DNA of 45,876 nt from Massilia frigida (GCF_011682175.1 NZ_WHJG01000051.1:1-45876); one strand, 5' to 3'; numbered from the stretch's first letter, positions 31,432-40,660 are shown. Notes: generated from the letters alone by a model not told the origin. Translations and numbers: made by a program.

Positions 31432-32609
31432 ATGTCGATCCCCCTGCCCGCCCCCGCGCAGGGGGGTGACATCGAATCTGTTTTACTCGTGCCAGTGCCC
31501 CATCGGCCGCTCGCCGCCGGCGGCGCCCCTCCCTTCCCCTCCGGGTCGCTGACCCGCGCCATCAATGACGAAGAGCTGATTGCGCTTTGGCTACGCCGGC
31601 CGAATCTGTCGCCGCGCACCGTACGCAACTGCCGCAAGGAGGCCGACCGGTTTTTGTTCTGGATACGCGTTCACGGCAAGCAGCTCGCCGACGTACGCTA
31701 CGAGGACCTGCTGGCCTTCGCCGCGTTCATCACCGATCCGCAGCCGGCCGACCAGTGGATCGCCACGACGCGCTTTGCACGCGCCGACCCGCGCTGGCGA
31801 CCGTTTTGCGGCCCACTGGCCGACGTCTCCCAGCTGCAGGCGCTGACCGTCATCAAGAGCTTGTTTCGATGGGCTTACGCCGCCGAGTATTTGCAGGCGA
31901 ACCCGGCCCAGCTGCTTACCGGCATGCGGGTGGTCGGCAGCGAAGCCATCGAGCGCCACCTGCCCCCGGCCGCAATCTCTCTGCTGCTCGAAGCGGCCGA
32001 CGTCCTGCAGGACGCTACGCCAGGCGCCGCCTTGCGGCGCGCCCGCGCGCGCTTCCTGGTGCAGGCCTACTACCTCACTGCCGTGCGCCTGAATGAACTC
32101 GTCGGCGCGGACATGCGCAGTATCCGGCGCGACGACAGCGGGGCATGGTGGCTGCATGTCCTGGGTAAGGGTAGTAGGCGCGGAAAGTCCCTGTCCCCCC
32201 ATCCTTGCTCGCCGAATTCCGCCAATACCGGCAAGCGTTCGGCCTGGCCGCGCTGCCGGCACCAGGCGAAACGATATCGCTCGTGCTGGCGAGCCGCAGC
32301 CCCCAGCGCGGCGCCAGCCACTACGCTGTCGCCGCCGCCCTCAAGGCCGTAATCCGCCGCGCACACGCCCTTGCCGTGGAAGCCGGCATGCCCGAGATCG
32401 CGGATCGCCTGGCGAGCGCGTCGACGCACTGGCTGCGGCATTCCTCGCTGACGCACCAGGCCAACGGTGGCGTGCCGCTCAAGACCGTTCAGCATAATGC
32501 CCGCCACGCCTCGATCAAGACCACCGGGCGGTATCTGCACAAGGACGATGCCGAGCGCCATGCAGAAACCGTCGCGACAATGGCGATTCGCTTTCGGGAC
32601 CCAGGATAG
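31432..32609 (+). pseudogene. Tyrosine recombinase with one frameshift
   Basis: The first frame has an N-terminal core-binding domain (LSPRTVRNCRKEADRFLFWI) and starts the catalytic domain: Arg in TAVRLNELVG and Lys-rich GKGSRRGK. Near 32195-32200 the frame is lost. Continuing one base off, it reads LLAEFRQYRQAFGL, then HWLRHSSLTHQ (HxxR) and HASIKTTGRYLHKDDAE with the nucleophilic Tyr. Adding one C to the CCCCCC run, or a G just before it, restores a 392-residue enzyme with all six catalytic residues. It is either newly inactivated or a sequencing error. Its role would be plasmid multimer resolution or integration. Confidence 0.85.
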
Positions 32610-32629
32610 CGGTCGGGCGCGCACCGCGA

Positions 32630-33580
32630 TCACTCGACCACTTCCTGCAGATTGCCGTTGGCGATCCCCTTGTACAAGCCCTGCATTTGCTCGCCGGCAT
32701 ACAGTTCGCAATTGCTGTCCCTTGTCACCTCGGCGGTGCCGTCGAAGAAGCGCACGCGCATGCCGTTGCTGACGTGGTAGTAGCGCTTGAAACGGCACTC
32801 CCTGGCGATGTTGGCCAGCTCACGTGCCGGATCTGGTTCGCATTTGCGGCGCTCCTGGGCGGCTTTGCCGGCGTAATCGACCTTCTTCGGGTTCACCAGC
32901 ATGGCGTGCAGGTAGCGATAGCATCGCGCGGCATTGGCACCGATTTTATCGAGGTAGGGCTTGGCGACCAGGTACACGTCTTCGAGCTTGTAGTCGTTGC
33001 GACGAGCGACCCCGAGCAGCTTGCAAACACCAGTCGCTAGCATGCCGGTTTCCTCTGGAATTCGTGCCACTGTGGGAGGAAGGGTTGGGGGTTGCCCTTC
33101 TCGATTTTTGATCGAGATCTCCTGTAGATCTTTTTTTAAACTAAGATCAACGTATATAGCACCGTCGGACATTTCTGTCTCCTGGGCTAAAGCTGGGGCC
33201 GGTTTGCTCTTGGTCGGCAAATCGATCAGCTCGCACAAGCCCGGCGTGAAGACATAGCGCTTCGACTCGAACACCCCGTATTCCGACCGGCCTTCCGTCG
33301 CCGGAAGGACCCACTCGAATTCACGGAACGTGCGCATGGCACGCTGAACCGTTTTGTAGCTGACGCCAGCCTCATCGGCCATCTTGTCTACTCGCGCGCG
33401 AATGATCGCGGTTCCGTTAGTCGCCGAGGATCGCGTAACAAGTGTTTTGAGTACCGCCAGGGTTGCTCTCGTCAGCGCTCTGAACACTGGATGGCTTTCG
33501 ACCCTGACCAGAGCGCACTGGACTGCAGTAGGAAGGTGAAGGTAGGGCCTGACAATGTCATCTAGGGTTTTTGGGTGCAC
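32630..33580 (-). CDS. Winged-helix protein, candidate plasmid replication initiator
   Basis: A 316-residue protein with GTG start (GGAGAG 5 bases upstream). Residues about 65-95 (VDKMADEAGVSYKTVQRAMRTFREFEWV) form a winged helix typical of replication-type helix-turn-helix proteins, followed by GVFESKRYVFTPGL. The C-terminal half (LEDVYLVAKPYLDKIGANAARCYRYLHAMLVNPKKVDYAGKAAQE) resembles regions in plasmid replication proteins of betaproteobacteria. It lies downstream of parAB, a usual rep location, but I cannot assign it to a named Rep family. It may alternatively be a regulator. Confidence 0.6.
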   Translation of the reverse strand: MHPKTLDDIVRPYLHLPTAVQCALVRVESHPVFRALTRATLAVLKTLVTRSSATNGTAIIRARVDKMADEAGVSYKTVQRAMRTFREFEWVLPATEGRSEYGVFESKRYVFTPGLCELIDLPTKSKPAPALAQETEMSDGAIYVDLSLKKDLQEISIKNREGQPPTLPPTVARIPEETGMLATGVCKLLGVARRNDYKLEDVYLVAKPYLDKIGANAARCYRYLHAMLVNPKKVDYAGKAAQERRKCEPDPARELANIARECRFKRYYHVSNGMRVRFFDGTAEVTRDSNCELYAGEQMQGLYKGIANGNLQEVVE

Positions 33581-33701
33581 GATCTCTCCTAAGCTGCCTA
33601 AAAGGGAAGCAAAAGTGTTTGACGAGTCACACCAAGGGGACTAAGATGAAGTTCTTGACGCATCACCCGTACCCTTTAGCATGATTCAATGGTCTAAAAG
33701 T

Positions 33702-33734
33702 AAAAAACCCCGGCTGGCAGGCTGGGGTTTTTTC
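33702..33734. terminator. Terminator between parB and the Rep-like gene
   Basis: AAAAAACCCC (33703-33712) and GGGGTTTTTT (33724-33733) form a strong stem of A-U and G-C pairs with GGCTGGCAGGCT between them. It can work in both directions and would end the leftward parAB transcript. Confidence 0.8.
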
Positions 33735-33829
33735 ATTAGAGCTTACGTTTTCATACGCTCAGCTCCGGTGAGGCTGGAATTATAAGAATCTTATACTTCC
33801 TAAGTGATTGATTTATAAGGATTTTCAAT

Positions 33830-34897
33830 TTATGCGCCTGTCATAAGTTCATCAACTGATTTCGCCTGCTCTTGAAGCCATAGACGCAGCCGCTCCTCGA
33901 AGATCTCAATATCCATTCCTGGAATTTTGCATGAAACGGTCACGGAGCGCGGGTCGCGTTTGGTCGTGAACACTGGGCGGCCATTGCTCGTGATAGTGCG
34001 CCGGTCATCTTCCTTATGCTCTGCGCTCTGTTTGATGGATTGACGTACCCAACCCTTAAGGGCGTTTTGCTGCATTCCCTCGCCCAGTCGGGCAACGCCA
34101 CGAATAATCGTATCAATGTGCGTAGGATGTTCTTTGATAAGAGCTTTGACGACTTTTGCACACTCGTATCCCATCAGCCGAGGTTTTGAATCCAATAATG
34201 AAATAATTTCGGGGGGCAGGTCAAGCATGCCCAGGCAAGCAGAAACAACAGGTTGCTTTGCTGCAAAAAAAGCTGCACAGGCGGTCTGATTAGCAACTAT
34301 TCCTTTGGAGATAGCCCGGTCATACATTTTTGCCAACTCATAGGCGGAAAGATGCACATTACCGACAACCAAAAGCATTGCCTCAACTTCTGCTTCAATA
34401 TCGTTGCGTACCTCAATAATTGCATCAATTTCTTCCCAGCCCAATGTCCGTGCAGCTCGAACTCGCCGATGACCGCTAATGAGTTCAAAGCGATCTCCCA
34501 CCCGACGAACCTTGATAGGATCTGCCTGATGGGCGGCTGCCATAGTCTTTGCCAGTTCGTCAATTTCCTCTGGATCAATTTCGAGTCGAGGTTGGTACGG
34601 ACTGTCGTCGATTAGGGGTAGTGGAATACGTGTAATTGTATAGGAGCCTTGATTAGCTGCTGCTAACTTTGCTTGTAAATCTGCAATTACAAGCTCGTAC
34701 TTTTGCGCTTCCAAGCGAAAAGCGCCTAATTGACCAGGCATAGACATAGAGCGTCGTGAGCCAGATGTAGCATCGCTATCCACGGTTGACAGCGAACTGT
34801 TTGCGGTGCCGAGAACCTCATGGGCCTCACTAGGAGAGGCGACCCGCTGGATGGCAGCTGTCTTTCCAGCAAGCCGTTGTTGTAACTTACTTGCCAT
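33830..34897 (-). CDS. parB: ParB centromere-binding partition protein
   Basis: A 355-residue protein. The ParB/Sulfiredoxin-like domain shows IPLPLIDDSPYQPRLEIDPEEIDELAKT, then the CTPase motif FELISGHRRVRAARTLGW (the GHRR box). A helix-turn-helix segment follows (AISKGIVANQTACAAFFAAKQPVVSACLGMLDLPPEIISLL). The C-terminus is a dimerisation domain. ATG at 34897 lies two bases after the parA stop, so the two are translationally coupled. It binds a parS site not identified with certainty; inverted repeats at 36117-36209 and 30289-30318 are candidates. Confidence 0.93.
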   Translation of the reverse strand: MASKLQQRLAGKTAAIQRVASPSEAHEVLGTANSSLSTVDSDATSGSRRSMSMPGQLGAFRLEAQKYELVIADLQAKLAAANQGSYTITRIPLPLIDDSPYQPRLEIDPEEIDELAKTMAAAHQADPIKVRRVGDRFELISGHRRVRAARTLGWEEIDAIIEVRNDIEAEVEAMLLVVGNVHLSAYELAKMYDRAISKGIVANQTACAAFFAAKQPVVSACLGMLDLPPEIISLLDSKPRLMGYECAKVVKALIKEHPTHIDTIIRGVARLGEGMQQNALKGWVRQSIKQSAEHKEDDRRTITSNGRPVFTTKRDPRSVTVSCKIPGMDIEIFEERLRLWLQEQAKSVDELMTGA

Positions 34898-34899
34898 TT

Positions 34900-36108
34900 T
34901 CAATCTCCATTTTCCATTGAGCGCCGATGCCAAGCGTTCTGAATATCGCTCTCGACCTCGTCCACAACAGCGTCAAAGGATTCCAAGGCGCGATTGAAAG
35001 TTTTCACGCTGCCTTCGTAGCTCGACAGGTCATACACGGTTTTGAACTCTGCCGATGCATTCATAACAATATCAGTTTCGATAATTTCTGCTGTTGCAAG
35101 AAGTTCATGATAGGTCTGTTTGATCCAAGCCTTAACAACAGGCGTTGTCGCGGCCGACTGCTTGACTTTAGACAATACAATCTTGATAAACTCAAACTCT
35201 TTTTCAATCGACTTGCTATCGTTCAATTGTTCAAACAAGTCAGCAAACTGGCGGAAAAACTGCGTGGAAGATGCGTAATCAAGTGTCTCTGGAGGGAGCG
35301 GAACAATTAATCCATCAGTTGCCATGAACGACCCGATGGCCAGGTAAGACAGTGTTGGCGGGGTGTCGATCATGATAAAGTCATACTTGTGCCGCAGCGG
35401 CTCAAGTGCGTTGTCAAGGACTTTCCAGAACTCGAATTTCGGGTCCGCAGCCTGTTTATTAGGCAGGAAATAATCGGCGCCGAATAGAGCAGGGCACGAG
35501 GGGATGAGATCTAGGCCTGGCCAGTAGCTTGCGATCGGAGCATATTCAAGGCTAAGTTCATCGCCATACACTACGGGCATTACGGTCATATCCTCCGTAA
35601 TTTCTGCGTCTGGCACGTATCCCATAAGCGTAGTAGCGCTCGCTTGCGGATCGAGGTCGATCAGTAAGCCTCTATAGCCGCGCAACGTTAATCCTTGCGC
35701 GATAGCGACTGTTTGAGTAGTCTTGCCTACGCCGCCTTTGAAATTTCCAACAGCGCATGCAATAGCCTTCATCCCAGGAGGCTTTCCCTTGAACGCGCCA
35801 TTAGCCCGTACGAAGTCTTGCGCTTCGGCGACGGTAAACATCCGGCTACGCTTCGTGCCGCTTAGAGTCCCGGTCGGGTAGGTACCTTTATCGCCCCGCG
35901 TACAGAGGTAATTAAGTTGGGTGCGGTCAATTTGGCAGAGTTTGGCTAACCGACTGCTCGAAATTTCAGGCGCCATTTTTCTCGGCCACGGCTCGAGCAG
36001 GTCATCGCGAAGGTTTGTCAAAGTCACTTGCGCGCGGTCAGCGATCTCCACCAAGCCCCGAATGTTGATCCGCGACTTAACGGGCGGCAGCGGCTTCAGA
36101 GCAGTCAT
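34900..36108 (-). CDS. parA: ParA partition ATPase (type Ia, with N-terminal HTH)
   Basis: A 402-residue protein. Residues about 50-105 (SSRLAKLCQIDRTQLNYLCTRGDKG, then RMFTVAEAQDFVRANG) form an N-terminal DNA-binding domain as in P1 ParA, implying that it represses its own operon. The deviant Walker A is KGGVGKTT at 124-131, Walker A' is LLIDLDPQASAT, and Walker B is FIMIDTPPTLSYLAI. The long type Ia form is typical of large low-copy plasmids and phage-plasmids. The promoter region upstream (36117-36209) contains nested inverted repeats, the likely operator. First gene of the parAB operon. Confidence 0.95.
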   Translation of the reverse strand: MTALKPLPPVKSRINIRGLVEIADRAQVTLTNLRDDLLEPWPRKMAPEISSSRLAKLCQIDRTQLNYLCTRGDKGTYPTGTLSGTKRSRMFTVAEAQDFVRANGAFKGKPPGMKAIACAVGNFKGGVGKTTQTVAIAQGLTLRGYRGLLIDLDPQASATTLMGYVPDAEITEDMTVMPVVYGDELSLEYAPIASYWPGLDLIPSCPALFGADYFLPNKQAADPKFEFWKVLDNALEPLRHKYDFIMIDTPPTLSYLAIGSFMATDGLIVPLPPETLDYASSTQFFRQFADLFEQLNDSKSIEKEFEFIKIVLSKVKQSAATTPVVKAWIKQTYHELLATAEIIETDIVMNASAEFKTVYDLSSYEGSVKTFNRALESFDAVVDEVESDIQNAWHRRSMENGD

Positions 36109-36116
36109 TCAGGTAT

Positions 36117-36209
36117 CCTAAGTTGATTTTTCTAAGGATTCGCCAGATTTCTAAGAAACGTCGAAAATCTGGCGAATCGCGTACTGATCGAATACTAGCG
36201 CAACTTAGG
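36117..36209. promoter_or_regulatory. Nested inverted repeats upstream of parA (operator or parS candidate)
   Basis: Outer arms CCTAAGTTG (36117-36125) and CAACTTAGG (36201-36209) are perfect. Inside, GATTCGCCAGATTT (36137-36150) pairs perfectly with 36165-36178 across a 14-base gap. The motif CTAAG also occurs at 36132, 36151 and 36239. This is the intergenic region from which parAB is transcribed leftwards. Confidence 0.7.
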
Positions 36210-36243
36210 GTGATTTGGAAGTTAACTGATGAATTTTGCTAAG

Positions 36244-36615
36244 TTAATGATCTCGTAAGACGTGATATGCCGCCTGGAGATCGTGTCGGGCACGGGCAAA
36301 GGCGGAGCGCCGTGTGGCAGGGTGTTGGTCAATCGCGGTCCGTAGATCTGTGTACCATGCATCGGTACCCAACATTCGGTAGGCTGGTTCGCCGGCGTCG
36401 CGGCCGGTGACGAACCCGGAACTGCCGCTCAGCGCAGCGAGTCGTGCAGTGTCTTCGCCGGTCTGCGTCGTCACTGCAGCCACCGCCTCCGCAAAAGCGA
36501 TCACGTCCCGTTTTGAAAAGCTGTAGAGCGCCTTGGCCTTCGACTTCGCGTGCGCGTTGGCTAGATCGAGGATTGCCACCGGCGTCAACGGGCACCGCGT
36601 CGACTTGGCCGTCAT
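36244..36615 (-). CDS. Hypothetical protein
   Basis: A 123-residue protein starting MTAKSTRCPLTPVAILDLANAHAKSKAKALYSFSKRDVIAF. Helical, slightly basic, no membrane span, no family recognised. Its start overlaps the stop of the next gene (ATGA, 36612-36615), so the two are an operon. The longer open frame up to 36810 lies over the neighbour and is not used. Confidence 0.65.
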   Translation of the reverse strand: MTAKSTRCPLTPVAILDLANAHAKSKAKALYSFSKRDVIAFAEAVAAVTTQTGEDTARLAALSGSSGFVTGRDAGEPAYRMLGTDAWYTDLRTAIDQHPATRRSAFARARHDLQAAYHVLRDH

Positions 36616-37184
36616 GCCGGCAGCTCGGCCGATGCCACGCCAGCTGCATCTCGCTTCGCCACCCCTTCGTTCAAGAGCTGGTCGACGGCATCGAGCCAGG
36701 TTAGGCCCCGCGCAAATTCGCGGATGATCGCCCGCGTCCCCTTGGTGCGCACGACCAGGTGCGACTTGCTCACGCTGTCGGCCGGCGTCCACAGCACCGA
36801 CATTGCCCACTCAAGTCGTTCCGCGTTCCGCTGCTGCGCGTGCAGGATGACTCGAATCTGGTCCAGTGTAGTGAGGGGATTGAATGCTATGTGCGGTCCG
36901 ATGCCGGCCGTGGCGGCGACGCGGTCGCAGATCAGCTCAAGGTACCGTTCGGCGGTCGTTTTGCCGACCGCGGCCAGCTGGCCGCGAATGCTGCTGACAC
37001 ATGCCTCTGCCTGTGCTTCATTGATGCCGTCCGTTGATGCAATTGCCTCGACCAGAATGCTGGCCGCGCGGTCCATTACGGTCTGTTGAATCGCGACGCG
37101 TCCACTTAGTGCGGCGATGTGGTCGGCGGCCGCGTCGGCGGTCGGGTCATTGGCGAGGCGCAGTTGCGTGATCAAGTCGTTCAT
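36612..37184 (-). CDS. Hypothetical protein
   Basis: A 190-residue protein, MNDLITQLRLANDPTADAAADHIAALSGRVAIQQTVMDRAASILV. Mostly alpha-helical. The N-terminus resembles small phage accessory proteins (MNDLITQLRLANDPTADAAADHI), but no domain can be named. It overlaps both neighbours in a leftward run. Confidence 0.65.
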   Translation of the reverse strand: MNDLITQLRLANDPTADAAADHIAALSGRVAIQQTVMDRAASILVEAIASTDGINEAQAEACVSSIRGQLAAVGKTTAERYLELICDRVAATAGIGPHIAFNPLTTLDQIRVILHAQQRNAERLEWAMSVLWTPADSVSKSHLVVRTKGTRAIIREFARGLTWLDAVDQLLNEGVAKRDAAGVASAELPA

Positions 37185-37383
37185 GTCGTGGTGTGTAAAG
37201 GTCGAGATAGTTGGCGATGGTGATGCCGAGATCCTTGCGGTAGCCGCCCAGGGTGAGGGCGGTCATTGCATAGCCGTCGTTGCCGACAATGGCAAGCAGC
37301 TCGCGCAGGATCTGTGCGCTATCAGGAAAATTCGCGCACGCCACGCAATGGGCGGCGTGGCGGCATGCGGGTGTAGTTTTCAT
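37147..37383 (-). CDS. Hypothetical small protein with Cys/His motif
   Basis: A 78-residue protein. The N-terminus TPACRHAAHCVACANFPDSA has C-x5-C-x2-C spacing with two His, a possible metal site. The rest (LRELLAIVGNDGYAMTALTLGGYRKDLGITIANYLDLY) is helical. It overlaps the next gene by 38 bases. No family recognised. Confidence 0.55.
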   Translation of the reverse strand: MKTTPACRHAAHCVACANFPDSAQILRELLAIVGNDGYAMTALTLGGYRKDLGITIANYLDLYTPRHERLDHATAPRQ

Positions 37384-37467
37384 ATGCGCGGTTTGGTAGG
37401 GCGGGCCACGGTCGGAGGGCCAGGTTCAGCGCGGCGACGTGTGTGGCGATTCGTGCGGACAAAGCCT

Positions 37468-37734
37468 TTACGCTGGCGTGTCGTCAGAGGGAAATGGCGT
37501 AATAACGGCTGTCGGATCGATGGCTTTATAGGCCGCCATCAGCGATGCCGGCATGGTGCCGTCCTTGTTCGGCGTCGCGTAGAGGGCAACAGTGCCCGTG
37601 TTCGGCGTAAGCGGGATGACGAACGCGGCGATGGCGCAGATGTCGTGTTCCTTCAATAACTGTTCAATGCGTCCCCATAGTGGATCGATTTCATCCTGGA
37701 ACACTTTTTGGATACCCAGATAGGTAGTCGACAT
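37468..37734 (-). CDS. Hypothetical small protein
   Basis: An 88-residue protein, MSTTYLGIQKVFQDEIDPLWGRIEQLLKEHDICAIAAFVIPL, ending in FPSDDTPA. Soluble, with a helix followed by strand-like segments (TGTVALYATPNKDG). No family recognised. It belongs to the leftward run of small genes between parA and the response regulator. Confidence 0.6.
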   Translation of the reverse strand: MSTTYLGIQKVFQDEIDPLWGRIEQLLKEHDICAIAAFVIPLTPNTGTVALYATPNKDGTMPASLMAAYKAIDPTAVITPFPSDDTPA

Positions 37735-37741
37735 ATGGGCC

Positions 37742-37927
37742 TTACTGGGACAGCTCGGCGCGGCAGCTGAGAGGGGCGGGCGAGGAGTGCGCGACGTTGA
37801 GATAAACGACTGCGCAGACGAGCACGACCAGGGCTGCGATGTAATGGCGCTTCACAGATGGTTCCATTGGCTGGGCGCACGGCAGCAGGAAGAAATCCGT
37901 CGTGCGATTGTTGTTGAGTTTTTTCAT
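37742..37927 (-). CDS. Hypothetical single-span membrane protein
   Basis: A 61-residue protein with one hydrophobic span (YIAALVVLVCAVVYLNVAH) and short polar ends. First gene of the leftward run. ATG at 37927. No family recognised. Confidence 0.5.
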   Translation of the reverse strand: MKKLNNNRTTDFFLLPCAQPMEPSVKRHYIAALVVLVCAVVYLNVAHSSPAPLSCRAELSQ

Positions 37928-38129
37928 AGGGCTCCGGGGTGCGCTTTTGGGGAAAATGGCGCCGGCACATCGCCAGCATTTTCAACATAATATTGCAATT
38001 TAGAGAGTATGTTGTAATTTTTTATTTCATCAAAAATGTGAGAATTGGTGATAAATGCTTTTATCCAACATTGGCCTTTTTTGTAACTTCATTCCGCTAT
38101 ATACTGAAAAGCCGCCCGAGGAGACATGC

Positions 38130-39131
38130 ATGCCAGTCCAGTTGCCGCTTTACCGTCACCCGACAATGACGGTTGTGATTGATGATGATCGTTCTTCACT
38201 GGCCGTACTGGATTTCCACCTCGAACAAAGCCTGGCAAAGACCACCTTCAACCGGGCTCGCGCGGCACTCGACTGGGTGTCGGACATTTTCAGCAGGGTG
38301 GACCCAAGTGGACCCCAACTGTTGGGCTTTGAAGATGAGTGCGGTGAAGGGGGCACGACCGCCGAAAGCGACCTGGAGCGGATCTATCACTTTGTCGGCG
38401 ATCCCCAGCGTTTTTCGCTGCCCACTGTCGTAGTGATCGATTACGCGATGCCGGACATGGATGGGCTGGAGTTTTGCGAGGCGGCCGCCGATCTGCCCTG
38501 TAAGAAAATCATGTTCACTGCTCGCGCCGACGCGAGCTTTGCCGTGGCGGCCTTTAATCGTGGCCTCATTCATCGGTTTATCCGGAAGCAGGAGCCCGAC
38601 GCCCTCGACCAGCTGGAGGCGGCCATCGACGCTCTGCAGAACACCTACTTCCTCGATCAATCACGCAGCCAGGCCGGTCAGCTGGACGCCCACGAGTTTG
38701 GATTTTTGCGCGACCCGGCTGCGGCCGCCATGGTCCAGGGCCTGTGTGATCGCTACGGATTCGTTGAATACTATCTTTTTACCAATCCCCACGGCTTTCT
38801 GTTCTTTGACGCCGAAGGAGCGCCCACGCTCGTCCCGATGATGAACGCCAGAAGCCTTGAATGGCACGCCGATATCGCTGCAGAGGAGGGTGCGCCAGCG
38901 GAGCTGTCGGCCGCGCTGCGTGAGCGCCGCGTGGTGCCGTTTTTTCACACTGGCGACGGATGCTGGTCCTCCGATCTGCCAGGCGACCCGCTGAAATACT
39001 GCAAGCCACCGCAGGTCACGCGGGGCAGGGAAAACTACTACTGGGCAATGTTCGATCTGCCTGACCACTATCGCAAGCGCGAACCGTATTCGCACGCCAG
39101 GTTCCTGCGCGAGCACCTCCACCGCCCCTGA
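38130..39131 (+). CDS. Atypical response regulator with unknown output domain
   Basis: A 333-residue protein. The receiver domain shows the acidic cluster VVIDDD (18-20), the phosphorylation site VVVIDYAMPDMDG (Asp104), Thr130 in IMFTARAD and Lys153 in FIRKQ. The phosphorylated Asp comes about 85 residues after the acidic cluster instead of 45, because of an insertion (LLGFEDECGEGGTTAESDLERI). The C-terminal 170 residues (GFVEYYLFTNPHGFLFFDAEG, then REHLHRP) have no known DNA-binding or enzymatic motif. ATG at 38130 follows GAGGAG. Its stop touches the stop of the LuxR-type gene. No histidine kinase gene is nearby, so its partner must be elsewhere. Confidence 0.8.
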   Translation: MPVQLPLYRHPTMTVVIDDDRSSLAVLDFHLEQSLAKTTFNRARAALDWVSDIFSRVDPSGPQLLGFEDECGEGGTTAESDLERIYHFVGDPQRFSLPTVVVIDYAMPDMDGLEFCEAAADLPCKKIMFTARADASFAVAAFNRGLIHRFIRKQEPDALDQLEAAIDALQNTYFLDQSRSQAGQLDAHEFGFLRDPAAAAMVQGLCDRYGFVEYYLFTNPHGFLFFDAEGAPTLVPMMNARSLEWHADIAAEEGAPAELSAALRERRVVPFFHTGDGCWSSDLPGDPLKYCKPPQVTRGRENYYWAMFDLPDHYRKREPYSHARFLREHLHRP

Positions 39132-40298
39132 TTACCGTGTAACGGGAAGCATGCCGTGCAGCTTGGCCTTGTTGATCGCATCGATGCTGGACTTGGCGTT
39201 CAATTCGACCTTGAACGACTTGATATGCCGGTCCAATGCAGACAGGCTCATCCTCATGCGGTCGGCGATCTCTTTGCGCTGCAGGCCATCGTGCATGTGA
39301 AGCAGAATCGTCCTCTCGATATCCGACAGGACCGCGCCCGCGGCGGCTTGGGCGGCGGCGGGCGCCCGCAGCTGGTGCCGCATCATGCTGTGCGCGAACC
39401 GGGCGATTTCAACCAGACTGGGCTCGATCAAGCGCAGCTCCCTTTCCGTGACAGCTTCACCTTTGCGTGACAGGACCAGCGTGGCCAGGCCGTCGTCGGA
39501 CGTCATCAGCCAACCGTGCTCGATGCCTTGTTCGATAGCTGCGGTCCAGAACGCCGGATCTTCGGCGTGCCATTGCGCGGCCTGCCAGGTATGGGCGCCG
39601 CGCTGCATGTGCAGGCGTGGATCGCGCATCGCTAGTTCTTCCGTTGCATACACCTGGCGCCAGGCCGGCCGGTGATTTTCTTCAAGCACGTAGATGTTGA
39701 CATCTTCCTTGCAGCGGGCGTAGGCGAGGGTCTGGTCGAAGGAGAACTTCTGCCTGGCAAGCTTGGCGATCTGCGCGAACTGGTCCGCTGGCGGGAGGCA
39801 GGCCAGCTCGCGTGCGGTCTTTCTGCCCCAAGTCGCGGTTCCATCCCGGTGAAGGGGCCGCATGGCGATAGGTATGGGACGCAACGCGGCACGCATGGAC
39901 GGCAGCTGCGGATCGTTGCGCACGTCCCGCGCCTCCAGGTTGTTCACATAAGGTTGCCAGTCGAGCCGGCGTCGAAGGCGGCGCATCAGCATGCGGTAGA
40001 ACGTGGGCCGGGACAGATCTTGTTTGAAAGGGGTGACAAGAACGATGTTTGTGCTTACGCCCTGCGCCGGCACGACAAAATCGTCGCGTACCTCATCGAA
40101 ATACCAGTGGAAACGGACCCACACTTCGGAATCAAGTTGGCCGCGCCATTCGCTGAAGCCGGCGAGCTTGGCGGGCACGATGCGCCGGATCTCGCGCAGC
40201 AAGGTGTCGTCGGCCTGTATGAGCGTGGCAAGGTGCGCGACCGCGCGCAGCTGGGCCGTGGTCATTCTCACTTCGGGAAACGGGGTGCTACAAGCCAT
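39132..40298 (-). CDS. LuxR-type transcriptional regulator with long N-terminal extension
   Basis: A 388-residue protein. Residues about 320-388 (LSDIERTILLHMHDGLQRKEIADRMRMSLSALDRHIKSFKVELNAKSSIDAINKAKLHGML) are a LuxR/GerE HTH. Before it, a region resembling the autoinducer-binding fold (WTAAIEQGIEHGWLMTSDDGLATLVLSRKG, residues about 250-280) is preceded by about 200 residues of unknown kind (WVRFHWYFDEVRDDFVVPAQG and others). Typical LuxR proteins are about 240 residues. No LuxI synthase is in the window, so it may be a 'solo' receptor or respond to a different ligand. ATG at 40298 or, less likely, 40265. It faces the response regulator. Confidence 0.75.
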   Translation of the reverse strand: MACSTPFPEVRMTTAQLRAVAHLATLIQADDTLLREIRRIVPAKLAGFSEWRGQLDSEVWVRFHWYFDEVRDDFVVPAQGVSTNIVLVTPFKQDLSRPTFYRMLMRRLRRRLDWQPYVNNLEARDVRNDPQLPSMRAALRPIPIAMRPLHRDGTATWGRKTARELACLPPADQFAQIAKLARQKFSFDQTLAYARCKEDVNIYVLEENHRPAWRQVYATEELAMRDPRLHMQRGAHTWQAAQWHAEDPAFWTAAIEQGIEHGWLMTSDDGLATLVLSRKGEAVTERELRLIEPSLVEIARFAHSMMRHQLRAPAAAQAAAGAVLSDIERTILLHMHDGLQRKEIADRMRMSLSALDRHIKSFKVELNAKSSIDAINKAKLHGMLPVTR

Positions 40299-40660
40299 TT
40301 AATTCCGCATTGCAATAAGCGGTGGCAAGTGTAGCGCAGATTGTTAATCTTAGCTATTGGGCAAAGTTGAGGGCCGCGTCCCAGGGCCTGGCCGCTTCGG
40401 CAGGCGCTACTTCACAAAGGCCGCCCCTTCTCCGCAGTGAGCGATGCCAGTCTGCGGGCAATAAAAATTAACAAAATGCAATAGTTGATAGCCGCACAAT
40501 TTGATGTGCTGCTCAACTTACAGCTGATAGTTTACTGTCAAACGTAAATTATTACTTCGGCGAAAGGTGATAGTTAACTTCGGTTGCCATGAACCCTACG
40601 CTCTGGCACAGTGTCACTACAGTTTCCATGTTGTAACATTATTGTTAGCAGATTAATACC
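40299..40660. other. Intergenic region before the phage early genes
   Basis: About 360 bp with AT-rich patches and no gene. TGCAATA occurs at 40311 and 40478, and GCAATAAAAATT near 40458. The same motif appears between the cI-like and the rightward phage genes. It probably holds the promoter of the LuxR-type gene. Confidence 0.4.

Noticed and set aside
36137..36178. Rho-independent terminator upstream of parA
   Set aside because: The stem has a 14-base gap and no T tract on either side; its place before the parA start fits an operator better.
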